A stretch of 64,000 nt of DNA from Leptasterias polaris. Its lineage: Eukaryota; Echinodermata; Asteroidea; Forcipulatida; Asteriidae. A program made the translations under genes and the position numbers. Where the stretch lies: contig JAZGTN010000167.1 in NCBI GenBank assembly GCA_037783415.1, positions 186,001 to 250,000 on the forward strand, given 5' to 3'. The notes beneath the pieces were generated by a model. The model did no database searches. It was not told the origin of the DNA and was given only the letters and a program-made list of their open reading frames with translations. Of the stretch, positions 1 to 11,761 are shown in pieces. Numbering within the stretch: position 1 is the first letter of the stretch; each line of letters begins with the position of its first letter.

Positions 1-430
1 CTGCGTCCAGATGACTCTCTGCTACAAGTTCAACTCTTCAAGTTGAAGTGGTGAAGAGATATTGTGCTTGCTGACCAACCCTTTTTGGAATGTGTGCCAT
101 CAGCTGAAGGCTGTGTCAAGTCTAGCTAGATGACCCTCCGAGCTACAAGTTCAAGTGATAAAGAGACATTGGGCTTAACAAACACTTTTGGATTGTGTGC
201 CACCAGCTAAAGGACTGTCAAGTCTAGCTAGATGACTCTCCGCTAAAAGTTCACATGGTTGTTTAAGTGATGTAGGGATGTTGATGCTTCATTTGTAACT
301 ATTGTAGCTTTTTGGACTGCCACCAACTGAACAAAGACTATGTCAAGTCTAGCAAGGTGAATCCCCACATGTTCAACTGAAACAAGCTGGACCATGACAT
401 TGCCAAACTGTTTGACACTTGAGGAGAGGA
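1..430. repeat. Degenerate tandem repeat, period about 115-120 bp
   Basis: Three to four diverged copies of a block that contains the phrases GTCAAGTCTAGC, AGATGACTCTC and CTACAAGTTCAA recur at roughly 120-bp spacing. Copies differ by many substitutions and small indels, so the array is old. No coding potential is apparent. Confidence 0.6.
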
Positions 431-441
431 CCATCCCTATA

Positions 442-577
442 GGCTGTGTCCGAATTTGCGGTTGCGGCTACTAAAAAATGGTGTTGCTATGGCCATCACA
501 TCATACTTAAGGCATGATGATCTACATGTACAATGTGGACAACAGCCGCATCCACAGTCACTACTTCGAACACCGCC
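442..577. mobile_element. Possible small MITE
   Basis: The ends read GGCTGTGTCCGAA on the left and, in reverse complement, GGCGGTGTTCGAA on the right, giving about 13-bp imperfect terminal inverted repeats around a 136-bp core. The termini resemble those of PIF/Harbinger-type MITEs, but no clear target duplication is visible. Confidence 0.35.
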
Positions 578-2234
578 TTAGTTTAATGTATATGTATACT
601 CAAAGGTTTTCTTGAATTCATCAAAATCCAATACCATACTTTGTACTTTTTGTAGCTCAGCACTCGCACTCAGCACTTAGTTGGCTTAATAAAATTGGCA
701 CGCCTTGCCTCATGACGAGAATTGTTGGCTTATCATGAAAAATCAAATTCATTAAATTCAAGTACAATACTCTTTGGGATTTTGATGGATTCAGAAGTAG
801 TTAGAAATAGAACTTTAATGATGGTACAGCTTTTGAAGCGAAACAATCAAAATATGAGGTCACCCTAAACATCTGATAATGTAATGTAAGCACTTGACAT
901 GTAGTGTTTGTGCTTGCCAAAATATAAAATATAAAATGAGATTAGTCACATTCTTTGCTACTTCAGAAAACTAAAGCTGTACTGTCACCATGTAACATTG
1001 TCATTTGTCAACTAGGAGCCCGGTAGTCGGAATTACCTTCATGTCAATGATGATCTGAAAATCAAAAAAAAAATCTCAGAAACCAGTGAGAAATGCAGTT
1101 TCAAATATTTTGTTATGAAAAAAAAAAAAATTTGCATAACAATTTAGTCTATTTAATGAAGGAAGGGAATCGGACAAGGTCTTCCCCAACCTTGTTTTTA
1201 GACAGTTGAATAAATTATGTTTATGCAACTATCAAGGTATTTTGTTTTAGGTATATACACACTGCAAGTAATTCATTTTGTAAGATTAAATCAATTGTAA
1301 TTGTTCTAGACCCTCATCTAGACTAATATATAATGGGAAACTCAGTGTTAACTTGAGCGCAAATGGACAGAATGCATACTTAAAGAGCAAAAATCTGTTG
1401 CAATACGAACACAAACGACTACAATCACAACACCAGAGCTCGGTTAAACAAAGAGCTAAGATTGATCATCATATCAATCTTAATTGCTATGCAAATTGTG
1501 ATGTCACAATACTAATCACTATGGTAATGATTGACAACTCATCCTTAGAAGATGAATCTTCTAACGCTTTAACTTAACCCTCGCACTAACACCACCAAAA
1601 AATTCACTCACAATATTTCGTTATTAACACCTTAAACTCAGCACAACCACAATTCAACCTGCGCATTGTATAACAAAAGTAAAACGCAATTTTATATGAC
1701 ATGCATTTTGTCTACTAGCGTTCAAAAACACGTTTAGTTTTGAATAGACAGTCATTAATTATTGTATTTTTTGTAGAGTTTAAATTTACTGCAAATTATC
1801 TGAAGTATTGTAGTGTCAGCCCAAGTAAGCGTTATCTTAATTAATAATGTGATTACATTTTCAAAGAACTTAGTAAAACTTGAGATGGTTTTGAGAATGC
1901 TTAATAATTGTTAAGGCCCAATGAAATGGGGTTGTAATAATTGATGGTGATTTGATACAAAGTTTTAATAAAAGATAAATTGTTAATTGTCTGGGTTAAA
2001 AATGTTGATTTATTTGGTTGAGAGCCAAGATGAATTAGAATTAATCTACTTTTTACTTTATTCTTAAAAGAGTATACACTTGGTGGTTCAGCGGGAAAAT
2101 AGTATAAATAGATGTTTGGTGGTAATTTAATTTTTGTTGCAATTATGAATTATTAAGAAATTTAAAGCAAAAAATACAGAGAAATAAAAAAGTTGGTAGA
2201 CACCATAGCCGCATACCGTGGTCTCCAACACCAG
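578..2234. other. AT-rich non-coding DNA, nothing recognised
   Basis: Only short chance reading frames and A/T homopolymer runs are visible. I see no conserved domain, no exon with good splice signals and no structural RNA. Confidence 0.5.
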
Positions 2235-2308
2235 TCTTTGTAATTGACTCTTGTTGTTAATAAATGTTCCAAGTGTCAGTTATTTAAATAGTGCCAATGA
2301 ATGAATAA

Positions 2309-2549
2309 CCCAGGTAGCAAGCCCATATGGGCCCCATATGGGTCCCATATGGGCCAGAATATGGGCCCCATGTGGGGATAACCCATATGGGGCCCTGTGG
2401 ATCCTGCACCCGGGATACATCTGGGGGCCCATCTGGGTTATCCCATATGGGCATTACCTGGGATTTGTATGGGCATTCTGGGCCAAAATGAGGGTCCCAT
2501 GTGGGTAGCGTACATATGGGGCCCATGTGGGGCCCATATGGGCTCCCAG
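2309..2549. mobile_element. Short CCCATATGGG element, copy 1
   Basis: It begins with CCCAGGTAGCAAGCCC, the same left terminus as the long foldback element, and consists of variants of CCCATATGGG. Its right end (GGGCTCCCAGA) is a degraded version of the expected inverted terminus. It looks like a deleted relative of the long element. Confidence 0.6.
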
Positions 2550-2697
2550 ATTGCCTTATAATATATTCAAGTAATTATTTAATGTTAATGATAAGTCTTA
2601 TTATATGAACGATTACATGTATACCACTAAAATACCACTACAATACCACTAAATACAAACTATATTACTCATTTATAATATGGTGTATTAAGTGTAT

Positions 2698-3104
2698 AGT
2701 GCAAAGTGGGTTTACTTAAGGCAAATAAAGATCACTGGAGGTAAGTTAATATCCCTTCAGGCAAATACAGATCACTGGAGGTAAGTTAATATTCCTTCAG
2801 GGAGGTAAGTAAACATCACTTCAGGCAAATACAGATCACTGGAGGTAAGTAAACATCACTTCAGGCAAATACAGATCACTGGAGGTAAGTAATTTATGCT
2901 TTAAGGGCCTAATTGGATCTCGGATTCCGGAAGGGAACTTCTTGTATCCTAATACAAGAGATTCATTAACAACGCACAAGTTCTCCTTAAGGGAGTTGAA
3001 TGGTGAACGTCTAATCAAATGTGGCCTATTCAAATTCGTACCCGTAAATACTTGATACAAAGAGAAATGCAATAGAACCTACCCCAACGTTTACACAGCT
3101 AGTA
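2698..3104 (-). repeat. LTR fragment in unit 1
   Basis: Matches the U3-side part of the LTR at 17176-17897, including the 40-bp repeats built on CAGATCACTGGAGGTAAGT and the conserved stretch with GGATCTCGGATTCCGGAAGG. It carries four to five 40-bp repeats against about twelve in the full LTR. The match stops at GCTAGTA, where the foldback element starts. Confidence 0.8.
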
Positions 3105-5076
3105 CCCAGGTAGCAAGCCCATATGGGGCCCATATGAGAAATATCTGGGCCATATGGACCTGGGCCAACCCATATGGTACCCATATGGGGCCCTTATGGG
3201 TGTGGGTTATGGGGAATATTCCCATATGGGGCCCATATGGGAAAGACATGGGCTAGCCCATATGGGCAGAATATGCAGTGGCCCATATGGGTATCATATG
3301 GGGAAAACGTGGGCTAGCCCATATGTGCAAAATATGCATTGTCCCATATGGGTATTATAAGGGGAGAACATGGGCATTCCCATATGGGCAGAATATGCAA
3401 GGGCCCATATGGGTATCATATGGGGAAAATGTGGGCAATCCCATATGGGCAGAATATGAAGTGGCCCATATGGGTATCATATGGGGAAAACATGGGCTAG
3501 CCCATATGGGCAGAATATGCAAGGGCCCATATGGGTATCATATGGGGGAAATGTGGGCAATCCCATATGGGCAGAATATGAAGTGGCCCATATGGGTATC
3601 ATATTGGGAAAACATGAGCTAGCCCATATGGGCAAAATATGCAGTGTCCCATATGGGTATCATATGGGGAAAACAAGGGATTGCCCCATATGGGCACAAC
3701 ATGAGTTGGCCCATATGGGTATCAGATGGGGAAAACATGGACAATCCCATATGGGCAGAATATGAGGGGCCCATATGGGTTCGTGTGGGCAAAATATGCA
3801 CTGTCCCGTATGGTTATCACATGGGAAAACATGGGCATTTAATTCCCATATGGGCTGAAGATTCAAAAGACCAAATATGGAAAAATATGATGAACAATCC
3901 CTTACGGGCAGGAAGGCTCATATGGGTGGTATTAAAAAGACCTGGGCAAAGATAATACAAAGAAAGACCTCGGCCATTACGGGGTTAATATTATAGTTTA
4001 GAATATAATTGTCTAGTTTAGCAAGCCTTCCAATGGATTTTGTAATTTTTTCCGGACAAACTTGGATGAAACATTTATGGAAAGGCCCACATAAGAATAG
4101 GAATTACCTTTAAGCAATCCCTTGTGTGCATTGATAGGAAAAGGTTCATTTGGTTATCCTATAAGCACGACCTAAGCAAACTTTGGGGTTAGAATATGCA
4201 AAGACCCATATGGGCCCCTTCATATTCTGCCTATATGGGATTGTCCATGTTTTCCCCATCTGATACCCATATGGGCCAATTCATTTTGTGCCCATATATG
4301 GGGCAATCCCTTGTTTTCCCCATATGATACCCATATGGGCCACTTCATATTCTGCCCATATGGGATTGCCCACATTTTCCCCATATGATACCCATATGGG
4401 CCCTTGCATATTCTTCCCATATGGGCTAGCCCATGTTTTCCCCATATGATACCCATATGGGACAATGCATATTTTGCCCATATGGGCTAGCCCACGTTTT
4501 TCCCATATGATACCCATATGGGCCCTTGCATATTCTTCCCATATGGGCTAGCCCATGTTTTCCCCATATGATGCCCATATGGGCCGTTGCATATTCTGCC
4601 CATATGAGCTAGCCCATGTCTTCCCCATATGATACCCATATGGGCCACTTCATATTCTGCCCATATGGGATTGCCCACATTTTCCCCATATGATACCTAT
4701 ATGGGCCCTTGCATATTCTTCCCATATGGGCTAGCCCATGTTTTCCCCATATGATACCCATATGGGACAATGCATATTTTGCCCATATGGGCTAGCCCAC
4801 GTTTTCCCCATATGATACCCATATGGGCCACTGCATATTCTGCCCATATGGGATTGCCCATGTTCTCCCCATATGATACCCATATGGGACACTGCATATT
4901 TTGCCCATATGGGCTAGCCCATGTTTTTCCCATATGGGCCCCATATGGGAATATTCCCCATAACCCACACCCATAAGGGCCCCATATGGGTACCATATGG
5001 GTACCATATGGGTTGGCCCAGGTCCATATGGCCCAGATATTTCCCATATGGGCCCCATATGGGCTTGCTACCTGGG
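3105..5076. mobile_element. Long foldback element of CCCATATGGG palindromes, copy 1
   Basis: A 1,972-bp inverted repeat. It starts with CCCAGGTAGCAAGCCC and ends with the reverse complement GGGCTTGCTACCTGGG. Left arm (to about 3860) and right arm (from about 4200) are reverse complements of each other. Both are built from units of about 61 bp, each containing the 10-bp palindrome CCCATATGGG twice, separated by GTATCATATGGGGAAAA-like and CAGAATATGC-like spacers. A unique AT-rich core of about 330 bp lies between the arms. No transposase is encoded. Open frames in every direction are a by-product of the periodic sequence. The architecture matches foldback-type non-autonomous elements. Confidence 0.85.
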
Positions 5077-5145
5077 ATGCTTCCTTGTAGTGCTGCCTTT
5101 ACATCTATCTGAGAGTGGGCTGGACTGCTGGGTTTGGTCTTACCC

Positions 5146-5186
5146 GTTGTATGGTGTGGTTCTTGTCTTCTCAATACCCAGGATCT
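5146..5186. other. Tandem-duplication junction with a 41-bp pol insert (units 1/2)
   Basis: The 41 bp from GTTGTATGG to CCAGGATCT are identical to 12595-12635 inside the retrotransposon integrase region. On the left they share GTTGT with the sequence that continues at 11046 in the parent element; on the right they share TCT with the start of the unit. This looks like templated insertion with microhomology at both edges. Confidence 0.85.
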
Positions 5187-5257
5187 TTGTAATTGACTCT
5201 TGTTGTTAATAAATGTTCCAAGTGTCAGTTATTTAAATAGTGCCAATGAATGAATAA

Positions 5258-5497
5258 CCCAGGTAGCAAGCCCATATGGGCCCCATATGGGTCCCATATG
5301 GGCCTGAATATGGGCCCCATGTGGGGATAACCCATATGGGGCCCTGTGGATCCTGCACCCGGGATACATCTGGGGCCCATCTGGGTTATCCCATATGGGC
5401 ATTACCTGGGATTTGTATGGGCATTCTGGGCCAAAATGAGGGTCCCATGTGGGTAGCGTACATATGGGGCCCATGTGGGGCCCATATGGGCTCCCAG
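5258..5497. mobile_element. Short CCCATATGGG element, copy 2
   Basis: Second-unit counterpart of the element at 2309-2549, one base shorter. Confidence 0.6.
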
Positions 5498-5645
5498 ATT
5501 GCCTTATAATATATTCAAGTAATTATTTAATGTTAATGATAAGTCTAATTATATGAACGATTACATGTATACCACTAAAATACCACTACAATACCACTAA
5601 ATACAAACTATATTACTCATTTATAATATGGTGTATTAAGTGTAT

Positions 5646-6052
5646 AGTGCAAAGTGGGTTTACTTAAGGCAAATAAAGATCACTGGAGGTAAGTTAATAT
5701 CCCTTCAGGCAAATACAGATCACTGGAGGTAAGTTAATATTCCTTCAGGGAGGTAAGTAAACATCACTTCAGGCAAATACAGATCACTGGAGGTAAGTAA
5801 ACATCACTTCAGGCAAATACAGATCACTGGAGGTAAGTAATTTATGCTTTAAGGGCCTAATTGGATCTCGGATTCCGGAAGGGAACTTCTTGTATCCTAA
5901 TACAAGAGATTCATTAACAACGCACAAGTTCTCCTTAAGGGAGTTGAATGGTGAACGTCTAATCAAATGTGGCCTATTCGAATTCGTACCCGTAAATACT
6001 TGATACAAAGAGAAATGCAATAGAACCTACCCCAACGTTTACACAGCTAGTA
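5646..6052 (-). repeat. LTR fragment in unit 2
   Basis: Second-unit counterpart of 2698-3104, with the same junction to the foldback element. Confidence 0.8.
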
Positions 6053-8024
6053 CCCAGGTAGCAAGCCCATATGGGGCCCATATGAGAAATATCTGGGCCA
6101 TATGGACCTGGGCCAACCCATATGGTACCCATATGGGGCCCTTATGGGTGTGGGTTATGGGGAATATTCCCATATGGGGCCCATATGGGAAAGACATGGG
6201 CTAGCCCATATGGGCAGAATATGCAGTGGCCCATATGGGTATCATATGGGGAAAACGTGGGCTAGCCCATATGTGCAAAATATGCATTGTCCCATATGGG
6301 TATTATAAGGGGAGAACATGGGCATTCCCATATGGGCAGAATATGCAAGGGCCCATATGGGTATCATATGGGGAAAATGTGGGCAATCCCATATGGGCAG
6401 AATATGAAGTGGCCCATATGGGTATCATATGGGGAAAACATGGGCTAGCCCATATGGGCAGAATATGCAAGGGCCCATATGGGTATCATATGGGAGAAAT
6501 GTGGGCAATCCCATATGGGCAGAATATGAAGTGGCCCATATGGGTATCATATTGGGAAAACATGAGCTAGCCCATATGGGCAAAATATGCAGTGTCCCAT
6601 ATGGGTATCATATGGGGAAAACAAGGGATTGCCCCATATGGGCACAACATGAGTTGGCCCATATGGGTATCAGATGGGGAAAACATGGACAATCCCATAT
6701 GGGCAGAATATGAGGGGCCCATATGGGTTCGTGTGGGCAAAATATGCACTGTCCCGTATGGTTATCACATGGGAAAACATGGGCATTTAATTCCCATATG
6801 GGCTGAAGATTCAAAAGACCAAATATGGAAAAATATGATGAACAATCCCTTACGGGCAGGAAGGCTCATATGGGTGGTATTAAAAAGACCTGGGCAAAGA
6901 TAATACAAAGAAAGACCTCGGCCATTACGGGGTTAATATTATAGTTTAGAATATAATTGTCTAGTTTAGCAAGCCTTCCAATGGATTTTGTAATTTTTTC
7001 CGGACAAACTTGGATGAAACATTTATGGAAAGGCCCACATAAGAATAGGAATTACCTTTAAGCAATCCCTTGTGTGCATTGATAGGAAAAGGTTCATTTG
7101 GTTATCCTATAAGCACGACCTAAGCAAACTTTGGGGTTAGAATATGCAAAGACCCATATGGGCCCCTTCATATTCTGCCTATATGGGATTGTCCATGTTT
7201 TCCCCATCTGATACCCATATGGGCCAATTCATTTTGTGCCCATATATGGGGCAATCCCTTGTTTTCCCCATATGATACCCATATGGGCCACTTCATATTC
7301 TGCCCATATGGGATTGCCCACATTTTCCCCATATGATACCCATATGGGCCCTTGCATATTCTTCCCATATGGGCTAGCCCATGTTTTCCCCATATGATAC
7401 CCATATGGGACAATGCATATTTTGCCCATATGGGCTAGCCCACGTTTTTCCCATATGATACCCATATGGGCCCTTGCATATTCTTCCCATATGGGCTAGC
7501 CCATGTTTTCCCCATATGATGCCCATATGGGCCGTTGCATATTCTGCCCATATGGGCTAGCCCATGTCTTCCCCATATGATACCCATATGGGCCACTTCA
7601 TATTCTGCCCATATGGGATTGCCCACATTTTCCCCATATGATACTCATATGGGCCCTTGCATATTCTTCCCATATGGGCTAGCCCATGTTTTCCCCATAT
7701 GATACCCATATGGGACAATGCATATTTTGCCCATATGGGCTAGCCCACGTTTTCCCCATATGATACCCATATGGGCCACTGCATATTCTGCCCATATGGG
7801 ATTGCCCATGTTCTCCCCATATGATACCCATATGGGACACTGCATATTTTGCCCATATGGGCTAGCCCATGTTTTTCCCATATGGGCCCCATATGGGAAT
7901 ATTCCCCATAACCCACACCCATAAGGGCCCCATATGGGTACCATATGGGTACCATATGGGTTGGCCCAGGTCCATATGGCCCAGATATTTCCCATATGGG
8001 CCCCATATGGGCTTGCTACCTGGG
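6053..8024. mobile_element. Long foldback element, copy 2
   Basis: Same structure and ends as 3105-5076, differing by scattered substitutions. Confidence 0.85.
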
Positions 8025-8093
8025 ATGCTTCCTTGTAGTGCTGCCTTTACATCTATCTGAGAGTGGGCTGGACTGCTGGGTTTGGTCTTACCC

Positions 8094-8134
8094 GTTGTAT
8101 GGTGTGGTTCTTGTCTTCTCAATACCCAGGATCT
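8094..8134. other. Tandem-duplication junction with a 41-bp pol insert (units 2/3)
   Basis: Identical to the junction at 5146-5186, as expected if the array grew by unequal exchange after one founding event. Confidence 0.85.
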
Positions 8135-8205
8135 TTGTAATTGACTCTTGTTGTTAATAAATGTTCCAAGTGTCAGTTATTTAAATAGTGCCAATGAATG
8201 AATAA

Positions 8206-8445
8206 CCCAGGTAGCAAGCCCATATGGGCCCCATATGGGTCCCATATGGGCCTGAATATGGGCCCCATGTGGGGATAACCCATATGGGGCCCTGTGGATC
8301 CTGCACCCGGGATACATCTGGGGCCCATCTGGGTTATCCCATATGGGCATTACCTGGGATTTGTATGGGCATTCTGGGCCAAAATGAGGGTCCCATGTGG
8401 GTAGCGTACATATGGGGCCCATGTGGGGCCCATATGGGCTCCCAG
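8206..8445. mobile_element. Short CCCATATGGG element, copy 3
   Basis: Third-unit counterpart of the element at 2309-2549. Confidence 0.6.
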
Positions 8446-8593
8446 ATTGCCTTATAATATATTCAAGTAATTATTTAATGTTAATGATAAGTCTAATTAT
8501 ATGAACGATTACATGTATACCACTAAAATACCACTACAATACCACTAAATACAAACTATATTACTCATTTATAATATGGTGTATTAAGTGTAT

Positions 8594-9000
8594 AGTGCGA
8601 AGTGGGTTTACTTAAGGCAAATAAAGATCACTGGAGGTAAGTTAATATCCCTTCAGGCAAATACAGATCACTGGAGGTAAGTTAATATTCCTTCAGGGAG
8701 GTAAGTAAACATCACTTCAGGCAAATACAGATCACTGGAGGTAAGTAAACATCACTTCAGGCAAATACAGATCACTGGAGGTAAGTAATTTATGCTTTAA
8801 GGGCCTAATTGGATCTCGGATTCCGGAAGGGAACTTCTTGTATCCTAATACAAGAGATTCATTAACAACGCACAAGTTCTCCTTAAGGGAGTTGAATGGT
8901 GAATGTCTAATCAAATGTGGCCTATTCGAATTCGTACCCGTAAATACTTGATACAAAGAGAAATGCAATAGAACCTACCCCAACGTTTACACAGCTAGTA
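8594..9000 (-). repeat. LTR fragment in unit 3
   Basis: Third-unit counterpart of 2698-3104, differing by single bases (for example at 8599 and 8905). Confidence 0.8.
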
Positions 9001-10972
9001 CCCAGGTAGCAAGCCCATATGGGGCCCATATGAGAAATATCTGGGCCATATGGACCTGGGCCAACCCATATGGTACCCATATGGGGCCCTTATGGGTGTG
9101 GGTTATGGGGAATATTCCCATATGGGGCCCATATGGGAAAGACATGGGCTAGCCCATATGGGCAGAATATGCAGTGGCCCATATGGGTATCATATGGGGA
9201 AAACGTGGGCTAGCCCATATGTGCAAAATATGCATTGTCCCATATGGGTATTATAAGGGGGGAACATGGGCATTCCCATATGGGCAGAATATGCAAGGGC
9301 CCATATGGGTATCATATGGGGAAAATGTGGGCAATCCCATATGGGCAGAATATGAAGTGGCCCATATGGGTATCATATGGGGAAAACATGGGCTAGCCCA
9401 TATGGGCAGAATATGCAAGGGCCCATATGGGTATCATATGGGGGAAATGTGGGCAATCCCATATGGGCAGAATATGAAGTGGCCCATATGGGTATCATAT
9501 TGGGAAAACATGAGCTAGCCCATATGGGCAAAATATGCAGTGTCCCATATGGGTATCATATGGGGAAAACAAGGGATTGCCCCATATGGGCACAACATGA
9601 GTTGGCCCATATGGGTATCAGATGGGGAAAACATGGACAATCCCATATGGGCAGAATATGAGGGGCCCATATGGGTTCGTGTGGGCAAAATATGCACTGT
9701 CCCGTATGGCTATCACATGGGAAAACATGGGCATTTAATTCCCATATGGGCTGAAGATTCAAAAGACCAAATATGGAAAAATATGATGAACAATCCCTTA
9801 CGGGCAGGAAGGCTCATATGGGTGGTATTAAAAAGACCTGGGCAAAGATAATACAAAGAAAGACCTCGGCCATTACGGGGTTAATATTATAGTTTAGAAT
9901 ATAATTGTCTAGTTTAGCAAGCCTTCCAATGGATTTTGTAATTTTTTCCGGACAAACTTGGATGAAACATTTATGGAAAGGCCCACATAAGAATAGGAAT
10001 TACCTTTAAGCAATCCCTTGTGTGCATTGATAGGAAAAGGTTCATTTGGTTATCCTATAAGCACGACCTAAGCAAACTTTGGGGTTAGAATATGCAAAGA
10101 CCCATATGGGCCCCTTCATATTCTGCCTATATGGGATTGTCCATGTTTTCCCCATCTGATACCCATATGGGCCAATTCATTTTGTGCCCATATATGGGGC
10201 AATCCCTTGTTTTCCCCATATGATACCCATATGGGCCACTTCATATTCTGCCCATATGGGATTGCCCACATTTTCCCCATATGATACCCATATGGGCCCT
10301 TGCATATTCTTCCCATATGGGCTAGCCCATGTTTTCCCCATATGATACCCATATGGGACAATGCATATTTTGCCCATATGGGCTAGCCCACGTTTTCCCC
10401 ATATGATACCCATATGGGCCCTTGCATATTCTTCCCATATGGGCTAGCCCATGTTTTCCCCATATGATGCCCATATGGGCCGTTGCATATTCTGCCCATA
10501 TGGGCTAGCCCATGTCTTCCCCATATGATACCCATATGGGCCACTTCATATTCTGCCCATATGGGATTGCCCACATTTTCCCCATATGATACCCATATGG
10601 GCCCTTGCATATTCTTCCCATATGGGCTAGCCCATGTTTTCCCCATATGATACCCATATGGGACAATGCATATTTTGCCCATATGGGCTAGCCCACGTTT
10701 TCCCCATATGATACCCATATGGGCCACTGCATATTCTTCCCATATGGGATTGCCCATGTTCTCCCCATATGATACCCATATGGGACACTGCATATTTTGC
10801 CCATATGGGCTAGCCCATGTTTTTCCCATATGGGCCCCATATGGGAATATTCCCCATAACCCACACCCATAAGGGCCCCATATGGGTACCATATGGGTAC
10901 CATATGGGTTGGCCCAGGTCCATATGGCCCAGATATTTCCCATATGGGCCCCATATGGGCTTGCTACCTGGG
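9001..10972. mobile_element. Long foldback element, copy 3
   Basis: Same structure and ends as 3105-5076. On its right it borders the retrotransposon's downstream reading frame, so this copy shows the arrangement next to the parent element. Confidence 0.85.
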
Positions 10973-10975
10973 ATG

Positions 10976-11664
10976 CTTCCTTGTAGTGCTGCCTTTACAT
11001 CTATCTGAGAGTGGGCTGGACTGCTGGGTTTGGTCTTACCCGTTGTTCCAGACGAGTCAACGAGCCTGACATCCCTTCCTGCAATACTCCCGCCGTCGCT
11101 GCTGGTCTCCAGATCGCCTGCAACCACCCTCAACATGCCCTTCGGCTTGCCTCCACTGCTGCATGGCCCTTCCATCGCAGCCGGCTGGCTGAGGCACTGA
11201 TTCACCAAAGACATGGAGGCAGGTGAAAGAGACAACTCCAGATCACTCTCCTCGTCTTGCCTTTCAGGGGTCACACATCTAGACTCCAATGTTCTCTCTT
11301 GGGCTGGTTGTGACAATGTACCACTCGGCAGTTTCCCTCTCTTCCAACTACCAGAAAGCCTTGGTCGCTTCGCTGAGGAATGATCTTTCTCCGGCTGTGC
11401 TCTCTCACCAAAATGCGTCCCCGCTGTATCTTCTGACAACGGCCGGGTCTTGGTTGAAGGCTTGTTGAACCTTTGCTCCCGTTCCTCCTTCGTTTCGGCA
11501 GGAATCCCTGAAACCTCCTCCACATGACCAGGGTGATGCTCTCTGTAATGACAGCGAAGATTATCCCTCCTGGTATACGTTTACAGCGGCCACATGCACT
11601 GAAACAACTTGACATCCTGCCAATCCTGTGGCTTACTCCAGCCTTCCTCGTCCTTTTTATCCAT
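10976..11664 (-). pseudogene. Extra reading frame downstream of pol, C2H2 zinc-finger-like, broken
   Basis: An ATG at 11664 opens a frame 14 bases after an acceptor-like TTTATGCAG (minus strand). About 20 codons in, an in-frame TAA and a frame change interrupt it. Across the break, CGRCKR in one frame and TYTRRDNLRCHYREHH in the next together suggest a decayed CX2C-X12-HX3H zinc finger. The continuation is a long open stretch rich in Ser, Glu, Pro and Arg running to 10976, where the foldback element begins. This could be an accessory frame of the retrotransposon or a captured host exon. The zinc-finger reading is inference. Confidence 0.4.
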
Positions 11665-11723
11665 CCTTCAGTGTGCTCCTGCATAAATATCAAGAAAACA
11701 AGAAAAATAATGTTAAAACGTTG

Positions 11724-11756
11724 TAGTCCCTTTTTCCCCTGATTCCCTATTCCCCT
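11724..11756 (-). promoter_or_regulatory. Purine-rich tract after pol, candidate polypurine tract
   Basis: Directly after the pol stop the minus strand reads AAGGGGAATAGGGAATC followed by AGGGGAAAAAGGGA. Its position and composition suit a polypurine tract. However, what follows is not LTR sequence but an acceptor-like site and another reading frame, so it may be internal or the 3' LTR may be lost. Confidence 0.4.
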
Positions 11757-11761
11757 TAAGT

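Larger units (their letters stand above)
2235..11045. repeat. Three tandem 2,948-bp units, nearly identical
   Basis: Units run 2235-5183, 5184-8131 and 8132-11045. Corresponding points are spaced 2,948 bp apart (for example 5784 and 8732); unit 1 has one extra base near 2424. Only scattered single-base differences separate units. Each unit contains, in order, a short CCCATATGGG element, about 150 bp of unique AT-rich DNA, a piece of retrotransposon LTR, a long foldback element, and 69 bp of the 3' internal part of the adjacent retrotransposon. Units 1/2 and 2/3 are joined through a 41-bp segment copied from the retrotransposon pol region. Such low divergence implies recent amplification or homogenisation. 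Confidence 0.93.

Noticed and set aside
3105..5076. CCCATATGGG as a CArG box (SRF site)
   Set aside because: A CArG box needs CC, six A/T, GG. Here only four A/T lie between CCC and GGG, so the consensus is not met.
3154..10954. Many open frames (60-186 codons) rich in His-Met-Gly, Pro-Tyr-Gly and Ile-Trp across the CCCATATGGG arrays
   Set aside because: They occur on both strands and in several frames at once, follow the repeat period, and have no independent start, splice or domain evidence.
10810..11523. Single 237-codon gene on the minus strand
   Set aside because: Its 3' part runs into the foldback array. Only the portion above 10976 is retrotransposon-related, and that is continuous with a broken upstream frame.
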